A DNA stretch of 64,000 nt from Chondrinema litorale (GCF_026250525.1 NZ_CP111043.1:1973421-2037420); one strand, 5' to 3'; counted from the first letter of the stretch, positions 8,741-17,787 are shown. Made by a program: numbers and translations. Notes: a model not told the origin generated them from the letters alone.

Positions 8741-9064
8741 ATGAGCAAAGGTGGAGGAAACAACTTTATATCTTTTTTAACTGGTGCTATTGTAGGTGCA
8801 GCATTAGGTATTTTGTATGCACCTGACAAGGGTAAGAACACTAGAGATAAATTAAACTTTGCCCTAGATAAATACTCTGACAAGTTGCAGGAGATTATTG
8901 ATGAATTATTAGAGGGCAAAAGCGAACCTATAAGTATGGCTAAGTCTGAAGGTGAGAAAGTAATCGCAGATGCGATTCAACAGGCTGAGCAACTAAAAAA
9001 AGAGGTTGATGCATTAAGAAACAAAATTGTTCCTAAACAAGAAAAGGAAGCAAACGAATCATAA
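8741..9064 (+). CDS. YtxH domain-containing protein
   Basis: 107 residues. The N terminus has one glycine- and alanine-rich membrane segment (about residues 9-26, ending in LYAPDKGKNTR), the hallmark of YtxH proteins (PF12732). An amphipathic helical tail with coiled-coil character follows. Members are small membrane-anchored proteins of unknown role, sometimes stress linked. It lies 33 bp after nusB on the same strand and is a standard member of this Bacteroidota gene order. Confidence 0.88.
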   Translation: MSKGGGNNFISFLTGAIVGAALGILYAPDKGKNTRDKLNFALDKYSDKLQEIIDELLEGKSEPISMAKSEGEKVIADAIQQAEQLKKEVDALRNKIVPKQEKEANES

Positions 9065-9097
9065 GATTTTTTAAACAGTTTAAATTTATAAATAGCT

Positions 9098-9607
9098 ATG
9101 TCAAAAGTTCTTAAATTATTTATAGCTTTTGTATTTGCAGCTGCATTTGTAAGTTGCGAAAACAAGAAAACAGGTGTATCTGAAGAAAAAGCATCTGCCT
9201 CTACTGAATCTGCACCGAAAACAGAAGTGTCAAAAGCTGAAGTAGATCAAAAATATGCCAATTTCGCATTTGAAGAAACTGTTCATGATTTCGGAACAAT
9301 TGCCAAAGGTGATGTTGTAAAGCACGTATTTAAATTTAAAAATACTGGTGAAGCTCCTTTAATGATTTCTGATATTAAAACAACTTGTGGTTGTACAACT
9401 CCACAATATACTAAAGACCCAGTTGGTCCAGGTGAAAGTGGAGAAATTCTAGTGCAATTTAACAGTGCTGGAAAAGCGGGTGTAATTAATAAAAGAGTAA
9501 CTATTTATGCTAACGTTGAAGGTGGAACTGATGTAGTTTCTATCAAATGTAAAATAGATAGTGCAAGTGAAGTAGATGGTCCTTTTAAAACACAGCCTAA
9601 CAGCTAA
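9098..9607 (+). CDS. DUF1573 lipoprotein
   Basis: 169 residues. A lipoprotein signal peptide ends at lipobox FVSC with Cys20 as the lipidation site. A low-complexity linker rich in S, E, K and A (about 22-50) leads to a DUF1573 domain (about 56-155) with HDFGTIAKGD, FKFKNTGEAPL, TTCGCTTP and GESGEILVQFNSAGKAG. DUF1573 is an immunoglobulin-like beta-sandwich related to ASH/PapD-like domains and is abundant in Bacteroidota; function unknown. Cotranscribed with ytxH and yajC. Confidence 0.92.
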   Translation: MSKVLKLFIAFVFAAAFVSCENKKTGVSEEKASASTESAPKTEVSKAEVDQKYANFAFEETVHDFGTIAKGDVVKHVFKFKNTGEAPLMISDIKTTCGCTTPQYTKDPVGPGESGEILVQFNSAGKAGVINKRVTIYANVEGGTDVVSIKCKIDSASEVDGPFKTQPNS

Positions 9608-9651
9608 TAAAAGGTCGCTACAGCTAAATTTAACTAAATTAATAAATAAAC

Positions 9652-9975
9652 ATGTTGGGAATCGCAGCGATTTTGTTACAGGTTGATGCTGGAAACAGCC
9701 AAATGATAAACCTGATCTTTATAGTAGGTATGGTCGTAGTTTTTTACTTCTTTATGATCAGACCACAGCAACAAAAACAAAAGAAACAAAAAGAGTTTGC
9801 AGACTCTATAAAAAAAGGTGATCAGGTAATTACAGTAGGAGGTATGCATGGTAAAATTGCCGCAGTTGAAGGAGATACTGTATTACTTGAAGTAGACAGA
9901 GGAGTAAAAGTTAAAATGGAAAAAAGCTCTCTTTCTTTTGAAAACTCTGCCACCGTAAGTAAAAAAGAAGCTTAA
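9652..9975 (+). CDS. yajC: Preprotein translocase accessory subunit YajC
   Basis: 107 residues with one transmembrane helix (about 18-36) followed by the family signature FFMIRPQQQKQKKQKEF and GDQVITVGGMHGKIAAVEGDTVLLEV. YajC associates with SecD, SecF and YidC at the SecYEG translocon. The short sequence before the helix (MLGIAAILLQVDAGN) is normal for Bacteroidota YajC. A Rho-independent terminator lies 12 bases downstream, inside the operon. Confidence 0.95.
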   Translation: MLGIAAILLQVDAGNSQMINLIFIVGMVVVFYFFMIRPQQQKQKKQKEFADSIKKGDQVITVGGMHGKIAAVEGDTVLLEVDRGVKVKMEKSSLSFENSATVSKKEA

Positions 9976-9987
9976 ATCTTTTAAATT

Positions 9988-10015
9988 GCCGGATTAATTT
10001 CCGGCTTCTTTTTTT
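9988..10015 (+). terminator. Intrinsic terminator inside the operon, after yajC
   Basis: GCCGGA (9988-9993) pairs with TCCGGC (10000-10005) across a 6-base loop, followed by TTC and seven T. The stem is G-C rich compared with the surrounding DNA. It lies between yajC and the YbbR gene, 8 bases before the latter's start, and should reduce transcription of the last two genes. Confidence 0.72.
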
Positions 10016-10023
10016 ACAATAAT

Positions 10024-11016
10024 ATGCCTAATAGGGTAGTAGATAAATTTAACGAATTTGCACCGGCTTTTAAAGAGTATTTTGCTTCAGTTAAGGACTG
10101 GGACTGGAGGGTTATAGGAATTTGTTTTTTTACTTCTTTTACCTTCTGGTTATTTAATGAGCTTAACGACGAGCATAATTACGACCTCAAAATTCCATTA
10201 CAATTCGATTACGACAACAATAAAGTTGTTATCTTAAAAGATCCCCCGTCAGACCTTGTAGTAAATGTAACCGGCAATGGCTGGGACCTATTCAAGAGTA
10301 CTGTAAATCCGGAGTTTTCTGCCGAAGTAATTTCATTTGAAAACATAAACATGGCTGTAAATACAAACTTTATAGCCACCAATAGTTTAGTTTCTAGAAT
10401 TACTTCGAAGCTTAAAGAGTTACAGGTGAATTATATTCTACAAGACTCTCTATTTTTTAAGTTCGATACTTTATCTACTAAAACTGTTCGGCTTGCCATT
10501 AGCAAAGAAAAAATTCCACTAGAACCCGGATTTTATATAACTACACCTATAGAACTGGAACCACATGAAGTGGATATAGAAGGCGCTTCTTCCATTTTAC
10601 AACAAATGGACGATACAATAGCTCTGAGCTTAGATAAACAAGAAATAGATGGTGATATTGATGAAAATATTTCGCTAGGTTTTATCACCTCAAACTTTCT
10701 AAATCCTTTAACAAAAGAAGTTAAAGTTAGCTTTAGTGTGGCAGAGTTTGAACGAAGAAATATTAATGTTGGATTAGAACTAGATAACTTCCCTAAAGGT
10801 GCTAATGTAACTGTAGACCCTGGTACTGCTGTAATTTCTTATTTAATTGAGAAGAATGAGCAATACATGCCAAGAGACTCTTTAAGGGTTCTACTGGATT
10901 ATAATATAATGGATAGAAATGATTCTACTATAAAGCCAAAAATAGTAGTTCCTCCATATTTTATGGAATACAATTGGTCGCCAGATAAATTCAAAATAAC
11001 TCTTGAAAAAAAATAA
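10024..11016 (+). CDS. YbbR-like domain protein
   Basis: 330 residues. A single membrane helix (about 36-50, with WRVIGICFFTSFTFWLF) is followed by extracytoplasmic beta-rich repeats of the YbbR/CdaR type (for example VNVTGNGWDLFK and LEPGFYITTPIELEPHEVDIEG). In Firmicutes CdaR regulates the diadenylate cyclase CdaA. In Bacteroidota the gene usually sits beside coaE, as here, and its partner is not established. No cdaA is in this window. Its 3' end overlaps the coaE start by 14 bases, implying translational coupling. Confidence 0.85.
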   Translation: MPNRVVDKFNEFAPAFKEYFASVKDWDWRVIGICFFTSFTFWLFNELNDEHNYDLKIPLQFDYDNNKVVILKDPPSDLVVNVTGNGWDLFKSTVNPEFSAEVISFENINMAVNTNFIATNSLVSRITSKLKELQVNYILQDSLFFKFDTLSTKTVRLAISKEKIPLEPGFYITTPIELEPHEVDIEGASSILQQMDDTIALSLDKQEIDGDIDENISLGFITSNFLNPLTKEVKVSFSVAEFERRNINVGLELDNFPKGANVTVDPGTAVISYLIEKNEQYMPRDSLRVLLDYNIMDRNDSTIKPKIVVPPYFMEYNWSPDKFKITLEKK

Positions 11017-11614
11017 ACCACTCATTATAGGAATTACTGGAGGTATTGGCTCTGGTAAAAGTGTTGTTTGCAGAATTTTCAAGTCATTAGGTATTCCTGT
11101 TTATGACTCAGATTCTCGTGCAAAATGGTTAATGAGGCATAGTAAGGAATTAATTAATGAGATAAAAAAGAGTTTTGGTGAAAATGCCTATTTACCAGAT
11201 GGACAAATTAACAATAAATATCTGGCTGAAAATGTATTTCATGATAAAGAAAAACTGAGATTACTTAGCTCGCTTACACACCCTGCTGTTGGCAAAGACT
11301 TTCAAAATTGGGTAGAAAAAAATCAGAGCCAAAAATACTTGTTAAAAGAAGCTGCTTTAATTTTTGAAGCTGGCATTTATAAAACTTTAGATAAAACTAT
11401 TCTTGTTACAGCTCCTCAAGAAATAAAAATCGATAGAGTTTTAAAAAGAGACCCACATAGAGATAAAGCTCAGGTTTTAGCCATTATGGATAAGCAAATG
11501 AGTGATGAAGAAAAAGTCCCACTAGCTAACTATCTTATCTTAAACGATGATACCCAAATGGTTTTACCTCAGGTATTGAAGTTGCATAAGGAATTTAATA
11601 AACAGGAAGTTTAG
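11003..11614 (+). CDS. coaE: Dephospho-CoA kinase
   Basis: Last step of coenzyme A synthesis: ATP-dependent 3'-phosphorylation of dephospho-CoA. The P-loop GITGGIGSGKS sits at residues 9-19, and VYDSDSRAKWL and LLKEAALIFEAG are further family motifs. 203 residues is the normal length. The start codon is TTG: an in-frame TAA at 10997-10999 leaves only CTC before it, and the P-loop leaves no room for a later start. It overlaps the YbbR gene by 14 bases. Confidence 0.95.
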   Translation: MKKNKPLIIGITGGIGSGKSVVCRIFKSLGIPVYDSDSRAKWLMRHSKELINEIKKSFGENAYLPDGQINNKYLAENVFHDKEKLRLLSSLTHPAVGKDFQNWVEKNQSQKYLLKEAALIFEAGIYKTLDKTILVTAPQEIKIDRVLKRDPHRDKAQVLAIMDKQMSDEEKVPLANYLILNDDTQMVLPQVLKLHKEFNKQEV

Positions 11615-11627
11615 CTTAATAATTAGC

Positions 11628-13877
11628 CTACTCGATTACTGCAATTTTTCCTTGAAACACATCCTCTCCAGACTCTGAAGCTACATATACCAAATAAATT
11701 CCTGTCTTCGCTTTTTCACCATTGTAATTTCGAGCATCCCAAGTAGCTGTACCGCCATTTGCTACTGTATCCCAAATAAGTTTTCCACTTATATCTGTGA
11801 TTTTCACACTTGCATTGTATGTTAAGCCACTAATACTGATGTATCCATCAAAGTCTTCTCTTACTGGGTTAGGAAATATTTTTGCCTGATCGTAATTAAG
11901 GCTAGCCTCTGTGGCAAAACCTCTGAAAGATAGTAAGCCTTCATCTGTTGCAATAAACACTTCTCCTGTTTCATCTTCTATGGCAACATCCAAAATGTTT
12001 GAGGAAAACAATGGACTGTTATCTTCATCATAAAACTCAACTAGTTCTGTACCATCTTCATTAAATAGCCACAATCCACTTTTTGTACCAAACCACTTTC
12101 TATTGGCACCATCTATAGCTATAGAGGTTACTTCATAATCATTTAAAAGCAGATAACTTTCATAAACAGGAGTTGCTGATACTGTTTCCTGCTTGATGTT
12201 ATCTACACTCGTTGCAAAAAACTCAATAACACCTTCGGCAGTGCCAATCCAAACTTGGCTTTCTTTATCATTAGCCATTGAAAGCACTTCTGAATTAGGT
12301 AATGGATTTATGGCACTATTTGCATTAAGATAAGCATAGTTTCCTGTTTCATCCATTACAATAAGCCCTGTTGATAACTTGATCCAGACATTACCAAAAT
12401 CATCAGAAATTATTCCTAAAGGATACCTACCTACATTTTCTGAAACTGAAAAAGAATTCCATTGCCCCTCATCTAATAAAAATACTGAAGGACTTGAAGA
12501 GCTTACTCCATATACAGTTACCCAAAGCTTACCATTTGCATCAATTGAAACTCCTGAAATTTCTCCTTGAAAACCCGAAGCCAAAAACGGTGTATTTTGA
12601 AGCTTTACGATACTATCTGTAACTAAATCCCATTGTAAAATATCATTGCCAAATGAGGCTAAGTACAGTTTATCATCATTAAAATTATAGGTAGTACTAT
12701 AAAGGTCTGTTACATTAGGCAAAAGCGTAGCATTCAAATTTTCATCAGCACTATATATTTTCCAGCCCTCATCAGTAAATTCTGAAAAACTACCTAAATT
12801 ATTTAGAGGGTTATAGGAGCTCTCATTAAATGCTAATTGGAAAGCTAAAATTCTATTTCCAGCATCACTTAGTATTGAAACTTCAGCCTCACCAATTCCA
12901 GCAGGACTAATGCTATTTACCGCATTATCTGCCATTTGTAGTAAACCATTGCTATTATCTGCTATATATAAATTGCCTTGTTCATCTTCTGTCACCTCTT
13001 GTGGATTCAACAATAAATCAGTTTCAATTACCACGATGTTTCCTTCCGTATCTATTTGATAAATCTTGCCTTCTACACTCAGAAATAAATATTCTTCTGT
13101 ACTACTTAAACTGTTATAAGATAAGTTTTGGGCAACTTCTAATTGCATAGCTTCTGACTGATTATACTCATATAACCCTTCATCTTCTACAGTAAAATAT
13201 ATTTTGCCATTAAATGCCTCAATTTGCTGTATATCGAGTTGATAATCAGAAAAAATATTATTCCAATTTGTATAGTCTAGTCTGTTTGCATTCTCAGATA
13301 AAGACGCTGAAATCACACCTTCTGCTGTTGCCAAATAAATACTATCTCCACTTATTGCGCCATCAAAAACCTCTATCTCTTCACCGGCATCTCCTAGCTC
13401 TGCATAAGTTTCTTTTATTTCTTCCTTTTCTAAATCATATACAGCTACACCAAATGCTGTACAGATATAAGCATATTGTCCACTAACAAATAGATTATTT
13501 ATGCTTTTATCTCTAAAATCAGAATTAAGAATTAGCCTTACATTAATAATTTCATCCTCAGCAAATAAGTCTATATTTCCATTTACATAGCCTATCATTA
13601 GTATATTATAATTTGTCGAATAAGCCAGTGCAGCCACAGATGCATCACTTAAGTCATTCAATTTGGAATAAACTTCTACATCATTATATTCTATATTGTA
13701 ACTAAATAAGCCTTGCCCTGAAGCACAATAGATAATATTTTCTGCTTTTTCTACAAGCTTAGCATCCAGATATGAAGTATGACTCCTCCATGTACCCAGA
13801 GGTATATCATTTTGTGGATAAACTTTTAGTGAAAAGAAGATGATTATTAGCAGCAGGAAGGAAGAATTTTTTATCAT
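11628..13877 (-). CDS. porZ: PorZ-like beta-propeller protein with T9SS sorting domain
   Basis: 749 residues: signal peptide (1 to about 21), then beta-propeller repeats of the two-component-regulator-propeller kind, then a type A C-terminal sorting domain from about residue 665 (FPNPVREDF, SGKLIWDT, GIYLVYV). The start of the mature protein, IPLGTWRSHTSY followed by IYCASGQGLFSYN and KLNDLSDASVAALAYS, is the PorZ pattern. In Porphyromonas gingivalis PorZ is a surface component of the T9SS attachment complex that supplies anionic LPS to the sortase PorU; itself a T9SS substrate. Stand-alone gene whose end lies 13 bases from that of coaE, tail to tail. No other por gene is nearby. Confidence 0.85.
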   Translation of the reverse strand: MIKNSSFLLLIIIFFSLKVYPQNDIPLGTWRSHTSYLDAKLVEKAENIIYCASGQGLFSYNIEYNDVEVYSKLNDLSDASVAALAYSTNYNILMIGYVNGNIDLFAEDEIINVRLILNSDFRDKSINNLFVSGQYAYICTAFGVAVYDLEKEEIKETYAELGDAGEEIEVFDGAISGDSIYLATAEGVISASLSENANRLDYTNWNNIFSDYQLDIQQIEAFNGKIYFTVEDEGLYEYNQSEAMQLEVAQNLSYNSLSSTEEYLFLSVEGKIYQIDTEGNIVVIETDLLLNPQEVTEDEQGNLYIADNSNGLLQMADNAVNSISPAGIGEAEVSILSDAGNRILAFQLAFNESSYNPLNNLGSFSEFTDEGWKIYSADENLNATLLPNVTDLYSTTYNFNDDKLYLASFGNDILQWDLVTDSIVKLQNTPFLASGFQGEISGVSIDANGKLWVTVYGVSSSSPSVFLLDEGQWNSFSVSENVGRYPLGIISDDFGNVWIKLSTGLIVMDETGNYAYLNANSAINPLPNSEVLSMANDKESQVWIGTAEGVIEFFATSVDNIKQETVSATPVYESYLLLNDYEVTSIAIDGANRKWFGTKSGLWLFNEDGTELVEFYDEDNSPLFSSNILDVAIEDETGEVFIATDEGLLSFRGFATEASLNYDQAKIFPNPVREDFDGYISISGLTYNASVKITDISGKLIWDTVANGGTATWDARNYNGEKAKTGIYLVYVASESGEDVFQGKIAVIE

Positions 13878-13950
13878 AAAAAAATATTTCTATAATTTTC
13901 AATCATCATTAGTTCTGAACAATCTAAATTAATTCAAAATTTCACATCCG

Positions 13951-14775
13951 ATGAATAAAAATGAAACAGAATTAAGTAAGTGGAGAAGCAAAGTTCATGA
14001 AATAATTTTTGAAGCTGATACCTTCTGGGGAAAAACTTTTGACGTTGCTTTAATACTTATTATAATTTTTAGCGTTATTATCGTTTCATTAGAGAGTGTT
14101 ACTTCCATAAGAGTAAAATACGGAGGCACACTCAAAGTTCTCGAATGGATTTTTACTTTTTTATTTACTTTAGAATACATTGCCCGAGTTTTTTCAGTAT
14201 TAAAGCCAAGTAGATACATTTTTAGCTTTTTCGGAATTGTAGATTTGTTATCGATTATACCAACTTATTTAAGTTTATTTATTGTAGGAGCTCATTCTTT
14301 ACTAGTTATAAGAACATTACGATTAGTAAGGATTTTCAGGATATTTAAGTTGGTACATTTCATAGGTGAAGCCAAACAACTCGTAACCGCACTAAGAGCT
14401 AGTGGTAGAAAAATCACAGTATTTCTGGTAACCGTACTTTGTATTACAGTAATTATGGGTACAATTATGTATCTGGTAGAAGGGGAAGAAAACGGATTTA
14501 CAAGTATTCCAATAAGTATATACTGGGCAATAGTTACACTTACTACTGTGGGTTATGGAGACATCGCTCCTTCTACAGTAATGGGACAAAGTATTGCAGC
14601 TTTTATTATGATAATGGGTTATGGTATTCTTGCTGTACCCACTGGCATCGTTTCGGTTGAATTGGCAAAGACAAATCCTGATTTACAAATGACAACTCAG
14701 GCTTGTCCAAACTGCAGTGCTGAAGGTCATGATTATGATGCTAAATTTTGCAAAAAGTGTGGTAGTGAACTGTAA
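13951..14775 (+). CDS. Voltage-gated potassium channel with C-terminal zinc ribbon
   Basis: 274 residues with six predicted membrane helices. S4 carries regularly spaced basic residues (R121, R124, R127, R130, K133), a voltage-sensor pattern. The pore has the K+ selectivity filter TLTTVGYGD at 196-204. A short tail (about 251-274) holds CPNC at 252-255 and CKKC at 267-270, a CXXC-X11-CXXC zinc ribbon. The size is close to bacterial Kv channels, which lack a large cytoplasmic ligand domain. The ribbon may help tetramer assembly or sense metal or redox state; that is inference. Divergent from porZ. Confidence 0.93.
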   Translation: MNKNETELSKWRSKVHEIIFEADTFWGKTFDVALILIIIFSVIIVSLESVTSIRVKYGGTLKVLEWIFTFLFTLEYIARVFSVLKPSRYIFSFFGIVDLLSIIPTYLSLFIVGAHSLLVIRTLRLVRIFRIFKLVHFIGEAKQLVTALRASGRKITVFLVTVLCITVIMGTIMYLVEGEENGFTSIPISIYWAIVTLTTVGYGDIAPSTVMGQSIAAFIMIMGYGILAVPTGIVSVELAKTNPDLQMTTQACPNCSAEGHDYDAKFCKKCGSEL

Positions 14776-14779
14776 ACCA

Positions 14780-14810
14780 GTAATTTATAGAAATTACATG
14801 CTATTTTTTT
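14780..14810 (+). terminator. Weak terminator-like hairpin after the K+ channel gene
   Basis: GTAATTT and AAATTAC pair across a 4-base loop (14780-14797), followed after six bases by seven T. The stem is AT-rich, so termination may be inefficient. Confidence 0.35.
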
Positions 14811-14870
14811 AGTATATTCAATATAATTATTTTTTAATCTTAGACATCTCTCCTAACAAATTAGTAGGCC

Positions 14871-15692
14871 ATGCAAAGTTACTATAAGAGTCTTGCCAAA
14901 TTTCTTGATAACCTTTCAAGTGATGTTTCAAAACTGATGTTGGAACAATTCGAAAGCGAGCACGAATTAAAAAAACTTCCGAGTGGAAAAGTGATCAGTG
15001 AAGTTGATACTGAAGTAAATCTGCTGATCAACCAAAGAATTGCAGAAAACTATCCTTACTACATGTTTATTTCTGAACAATCGAAACACAAAGAAATAGT
15101 AAGACATGAGAGTTATTTCATTATTGATGAAATCTGTGGTTCTGAACTATACGTTAATAAAAAAAGCGGATTTAGTTTTAGAGGAGCATTCTTTGACCCT
15201 AAAGATGGATTAATTACTAGTGTTGTAAGCTATCCTAAAAAAGATTTTTACCTCAGTATGACTTTAGATGAACCAATTAAATTAACCAAAGGAGGTAACA
15301 CTAAAGAATTACCCAAAATACAAATTAAAAAAACTGAGGATTTAGTATATGGATACCCTGATGCAGGAGATGAAATGCAATATTTGAAACTCCTAAAATC
15401 TATTGGTATTCCAGACGAACACATCAAAAAAGAAACTGATTCTCGCTTATACAGCATACTTACCGGCAAATACGACATCGCCATTGTAATGGAACCATCG
15501 ATTCCAGAATGGGAATGGACTGCTGAAAAAGCCATTCTTAATGAGCTCGGTTATGCTTTTACATATTTAACTGGAGAAAACTTTTCTTTTGGTCAAAAGC
15601 CAAGTGAAGAAAACCCAGGCTACTTAATATGCCCAGCATATTGTAAAGATGAAATTGTGAGTAAAATGCGCTTTTTCGTGAATAACTTATAA
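14871..15692 (+). CDS. Inositol-monophosphatase/CysQ-fold protein with altered active site
   Basis: 273 residues, the normal size for the IMPase/CysQ superfamily, and the order of motifs is kept. The metal-binding residues are not. The early SEVD motif keeps D46. The usual EE is S68-E69-Q70. The core DPIDGT motif reads D86-E-I-C-G-S91. The late WDTAA motif reads E215-W-T-A-E219, with Trp where the Asp belongs. Known active members need these acids for Mg2+-dependent phosphate release, so this copy is probably catalytically dead or has a different activity. The frame is intact and the fold landmarks (for example AILNELGYAF) are kept, so it is not simply a decaying gene. It stops 7 bases from the convergent aminotransferase gene. 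Confidence 0.7.
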   Translation: MQSYYKSLAKFLDNLSSDVSKLMLEQFESEHELKKLPSGKVISEVDTEVNLLINQRIAENYPYYMFISEQSKHKEIVRHESYFIIDEICGSELYVNKKSGFSFRGAFFDPKDGLITSVVSYPKKDFYLSMTLDEPIKLTKGGNTKELPKIQIKKTEDLVYGYPDAGDEMQYLKLLKSIGIPDEHIKKETDSRLYSILTGKYDIAIVMEPSIPEWEWTAEKAILNELGYAFTYLTGENFSFGQKPSEENPGYLICPAYCKDEIVSKMRFFVNNL

Positions 15693-15699
15693 AAGCGAA

Positions 15700-16818
15700 T
15701 TAGTTAAATTTTTCATTCAGATATTTTCGAAATACCGCTATGGCTTCAGGAAAATTTTTCCTGCCATAGCCTATTCGAAAGTAATTATCAGGATAGCCGT
15801 AGCAGGAACCTGGCAACAGTAGTAAACCATAATCTTCTGCTATTTTACGATAGTTTACTTTTTCGGCTACATCTTCGCTAAATTTTGGAAAGGCAATTAC
15901 TCCTGCTTTGGGCTTATTCCAACTTAATATCGAAGAAAATTCGGTAAACAACTCCTTTATTAAATCTAGATTTTTTAAAGCAATCTGCTTATTTCTCCCA
16001 ATAAGTTTATCAGTGTTTTTTAGTGCAATTTCTGCTAAAAACTCAGAAGGTGCCGAATTACAAATCGTAGTGTAATCCTTATAACACTTTAGCTGTTCCA
16101 TTATATCCTGATTTTTACAGGCAATCCAACCAATACGCAAACCTGCCAACCCAAAAGATTTAGACAAAACTCCTAATGAAACCGCTTTATCATACAACTC
16201 ACAAGCTGGTGTAAGCCTGTCTGCTTCATCGTATTCAAATAATCTATACACTTCATCAGAAAACAATAAAAGATCATTCCTCTTGGCGATAGAAACAATC
16301 TGTTGATACTTTTCTATTGTTGGCAAATAACCAGTCGGGTTATTAGGGAAGTTAATTACAATCGCTTTAGTTTTACTATCAATTAGGTTTTCTAATTCAT
16401 TAATGTCTAGCTCCCAAGCATTGTCCTTATCCATATTCCATTGTTTAATTTCAACACCTTCACTTTTTGCCACTTCAAACAAAGATTGATAACAAGGAGC
16501 CTGAACAATAATATTTTCACCATGCTTAAGCATGGTACGCATAAAAATGTATATGGCTTCTTCTGCACCACTAAATGTTAATACATCATTAGCTTTAATG
16601 CTTGTGTATAAGCTAGCTATTCTATTTAAAAGGCTGGGCGCACCTTGCGATTCTGTATAACCTAACCACACATTTTCGAGCTTTTCCAAGCTTTCATTTT
16701 CAAATTGTAATAAGTCTTTTATAGATATAGATTCACAATCTGAGGAGCACAAAAGATATGGCACATTAAACTCGTACTCGGCAAAAAACCTTTCGAGTAT
16801 AAAAGGAGAAATATTCAT
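15700..16818 (-). CDS. PLP-dependent aminotransferase, class I/II
   Basis: 372 residues with the fold-type I aminotransferase landmarks: GYTESQGAPSLLNRIA, TFSGAEEAIY (cofactor phosphate region), INFPNNPTGY, FSDEVYRLFEYD and the PLP lysine in LSKSFGLAGLRIGW. The end has FRIGYGRKNFPEAI, where the Arg should bind the substrate carboxylate. The substrate is not clear; the gene is not in a biosynthetic operon. It follows the Ppx/GppA gene by 42 bases on the same strand and may share its transcript. Confidence 0.88.
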   Translation of the reverse strand: MNISPFILERFFAEYEFNVPYLLCSSDCESISIKDLLQFENESLEKLENVWLGYTESQGAPSLLNRIASLYTSIKANDVLTFSGAEEAIYIFMRTMLKHGENIIVQAPCYQSLFEVAKSEGVEIKQWNMDKDNAWELDINELENLIDSKTKAIVINFPNNPTGYLPTIEKYQQIVSIAKRNDLLLFSDEVYRLFEYDEADRLTPACELYDKAVSLGVLSKSFGLAGLRIGWIACKNQDIMEQLKCYKDYTTICNSAPSEFLAEIALKNTDKLIGRNKQIALKNLDLIKELFTEFSSILSWNKPKAGVIAFPKFSEDVAEKVNYRKIAEDYGLLLLPGSCYGYPDNYFRIGYGRKNFPEAIAVFRKYLNEKFN

Positions 16819-16860
16819 TAAATAAACTATTTATCTTCTTATTTATAAGTGATGTTGGGA

Positions 16861-17787
16861 CTAATTGACTTCATTCAGCTTTTCCCACAGCAAACCATCT
16901 TTTAAAGCCGCAGTAGTAATTCTGATTTTATCGAATGCAAAATTTTCGAGCAAATAACTTACAATACAAGAAGCTACTACAATCATATCGGCTCTTTCTT
17001 CTAACATACCAGGAATAGCAATTCTTTCTTCTAGGTTTTTACTAATAATTTCTTCGTGAATAGCCAAATAAGACCCTATACTCATCGGATAATCTGGAAT
17101 AGAGATTTTATCTAATGTTCCTTCTTGTAAACAATGAATGGTTTTAATAGTGCTAAAAGTACCTGCACAACCAATAATAGTTTTAGGTTTTAATACTAGT
17201 ATTTGTTCCAAAACTTCATCTAGTACATCTTCTAAATAAGCATTTAAATGTGAAATAGAATTTACACTAATGGGGTCATCGTTATGAAATTTATCGTAAA
17301 GTCTTTGTGCACCAATTTCAAAACTTTTTTTCCAAAGTATATCTACATTATCTGCAAGAATAAACTCAACACTTCCACCTCCAATATCTAGAATTAGCGA
17401 TGGTGTTTTACTAAGGTTTAAAGCCGTTTTTACACCTGTATAAATCAATCGAGCTTCTTCTTCACCATCAATAGTAGTTACTGTAATACCCAACTCATTA
17501 TAGATTTTTTCTACCAGTTCAGCACCATTTTTTGCAGAGCGCATGGCACTGGTTGCTGTAGCAGTAATATCAATTACATTAAACCTTTCTGCTTCTTTTT
17601 TTAGCTCGATTAATGTTTTCATCATTCTCTCTATCGCATCATCTGTAATTAGGCCTTTACTGATACCATCTTTGCCAATTTTTACAAAAATCCTGTTTTG
17701 GTAAACTACTCTCAGACCATCGTCTTTTAATTCACCTACAATCAGGTTAAATGTATTTGTTCCCATATCAATAATTGCTAATCTCAT
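16861..17787 (-). CDS. ppx: Ppx/GppA family exopolyphosphatase
   Basis: 308 residues, the short two-domain ASKHA form without the C-terminal HD-like region of E. coli Ppx. The N-terminal IIDMGTNTFNLIVGE is the first phosphate loop (usually DIGSNS). TATSAMRSAKNG, IDGEEEARLIYTGV and ILDIGGGSVEFI are further family motifs. Members hydrolyse polyphosphate and/or pppGpp; which is preferred here cannot be told. Promoter-proximal gene of a probable two-gene unit with the aminotransferase. Confidence 0.9.
   Translation of the reverse strand: MRLAIIDMGTNTFNLIVGELKDDGLRVVYQNRIFVKIGKDGISKGLITDDAIERMMKTLIELKKEAERFNVIDITATATSAMRSAKNGAELVEKIYNELGITVTTIDGEEEARLIYTGVKTALNLSKTPSLILDIGGGSVEFILADNVDILWKKSFEIGAQRLYDKFHNDDPISVNSISHLNAYLEDVLDEVLEQILVLKPKTIIGCAGTFSTIKTIHCLQEGTLDKISIPDYPMSIGSYLAIHEEIISKNLEERIAIPGMLEERADMIVVASCIVSYLLENFAFDKIRITTAALKDGLLWEKLNEVN

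Noticed and set aside
8590..8919. Antisense open frame of 109 codons over nusB and the YtxH gene
   Set aside because: It runs across the ends of two clear plus-strand genes and has no recognisable domain.
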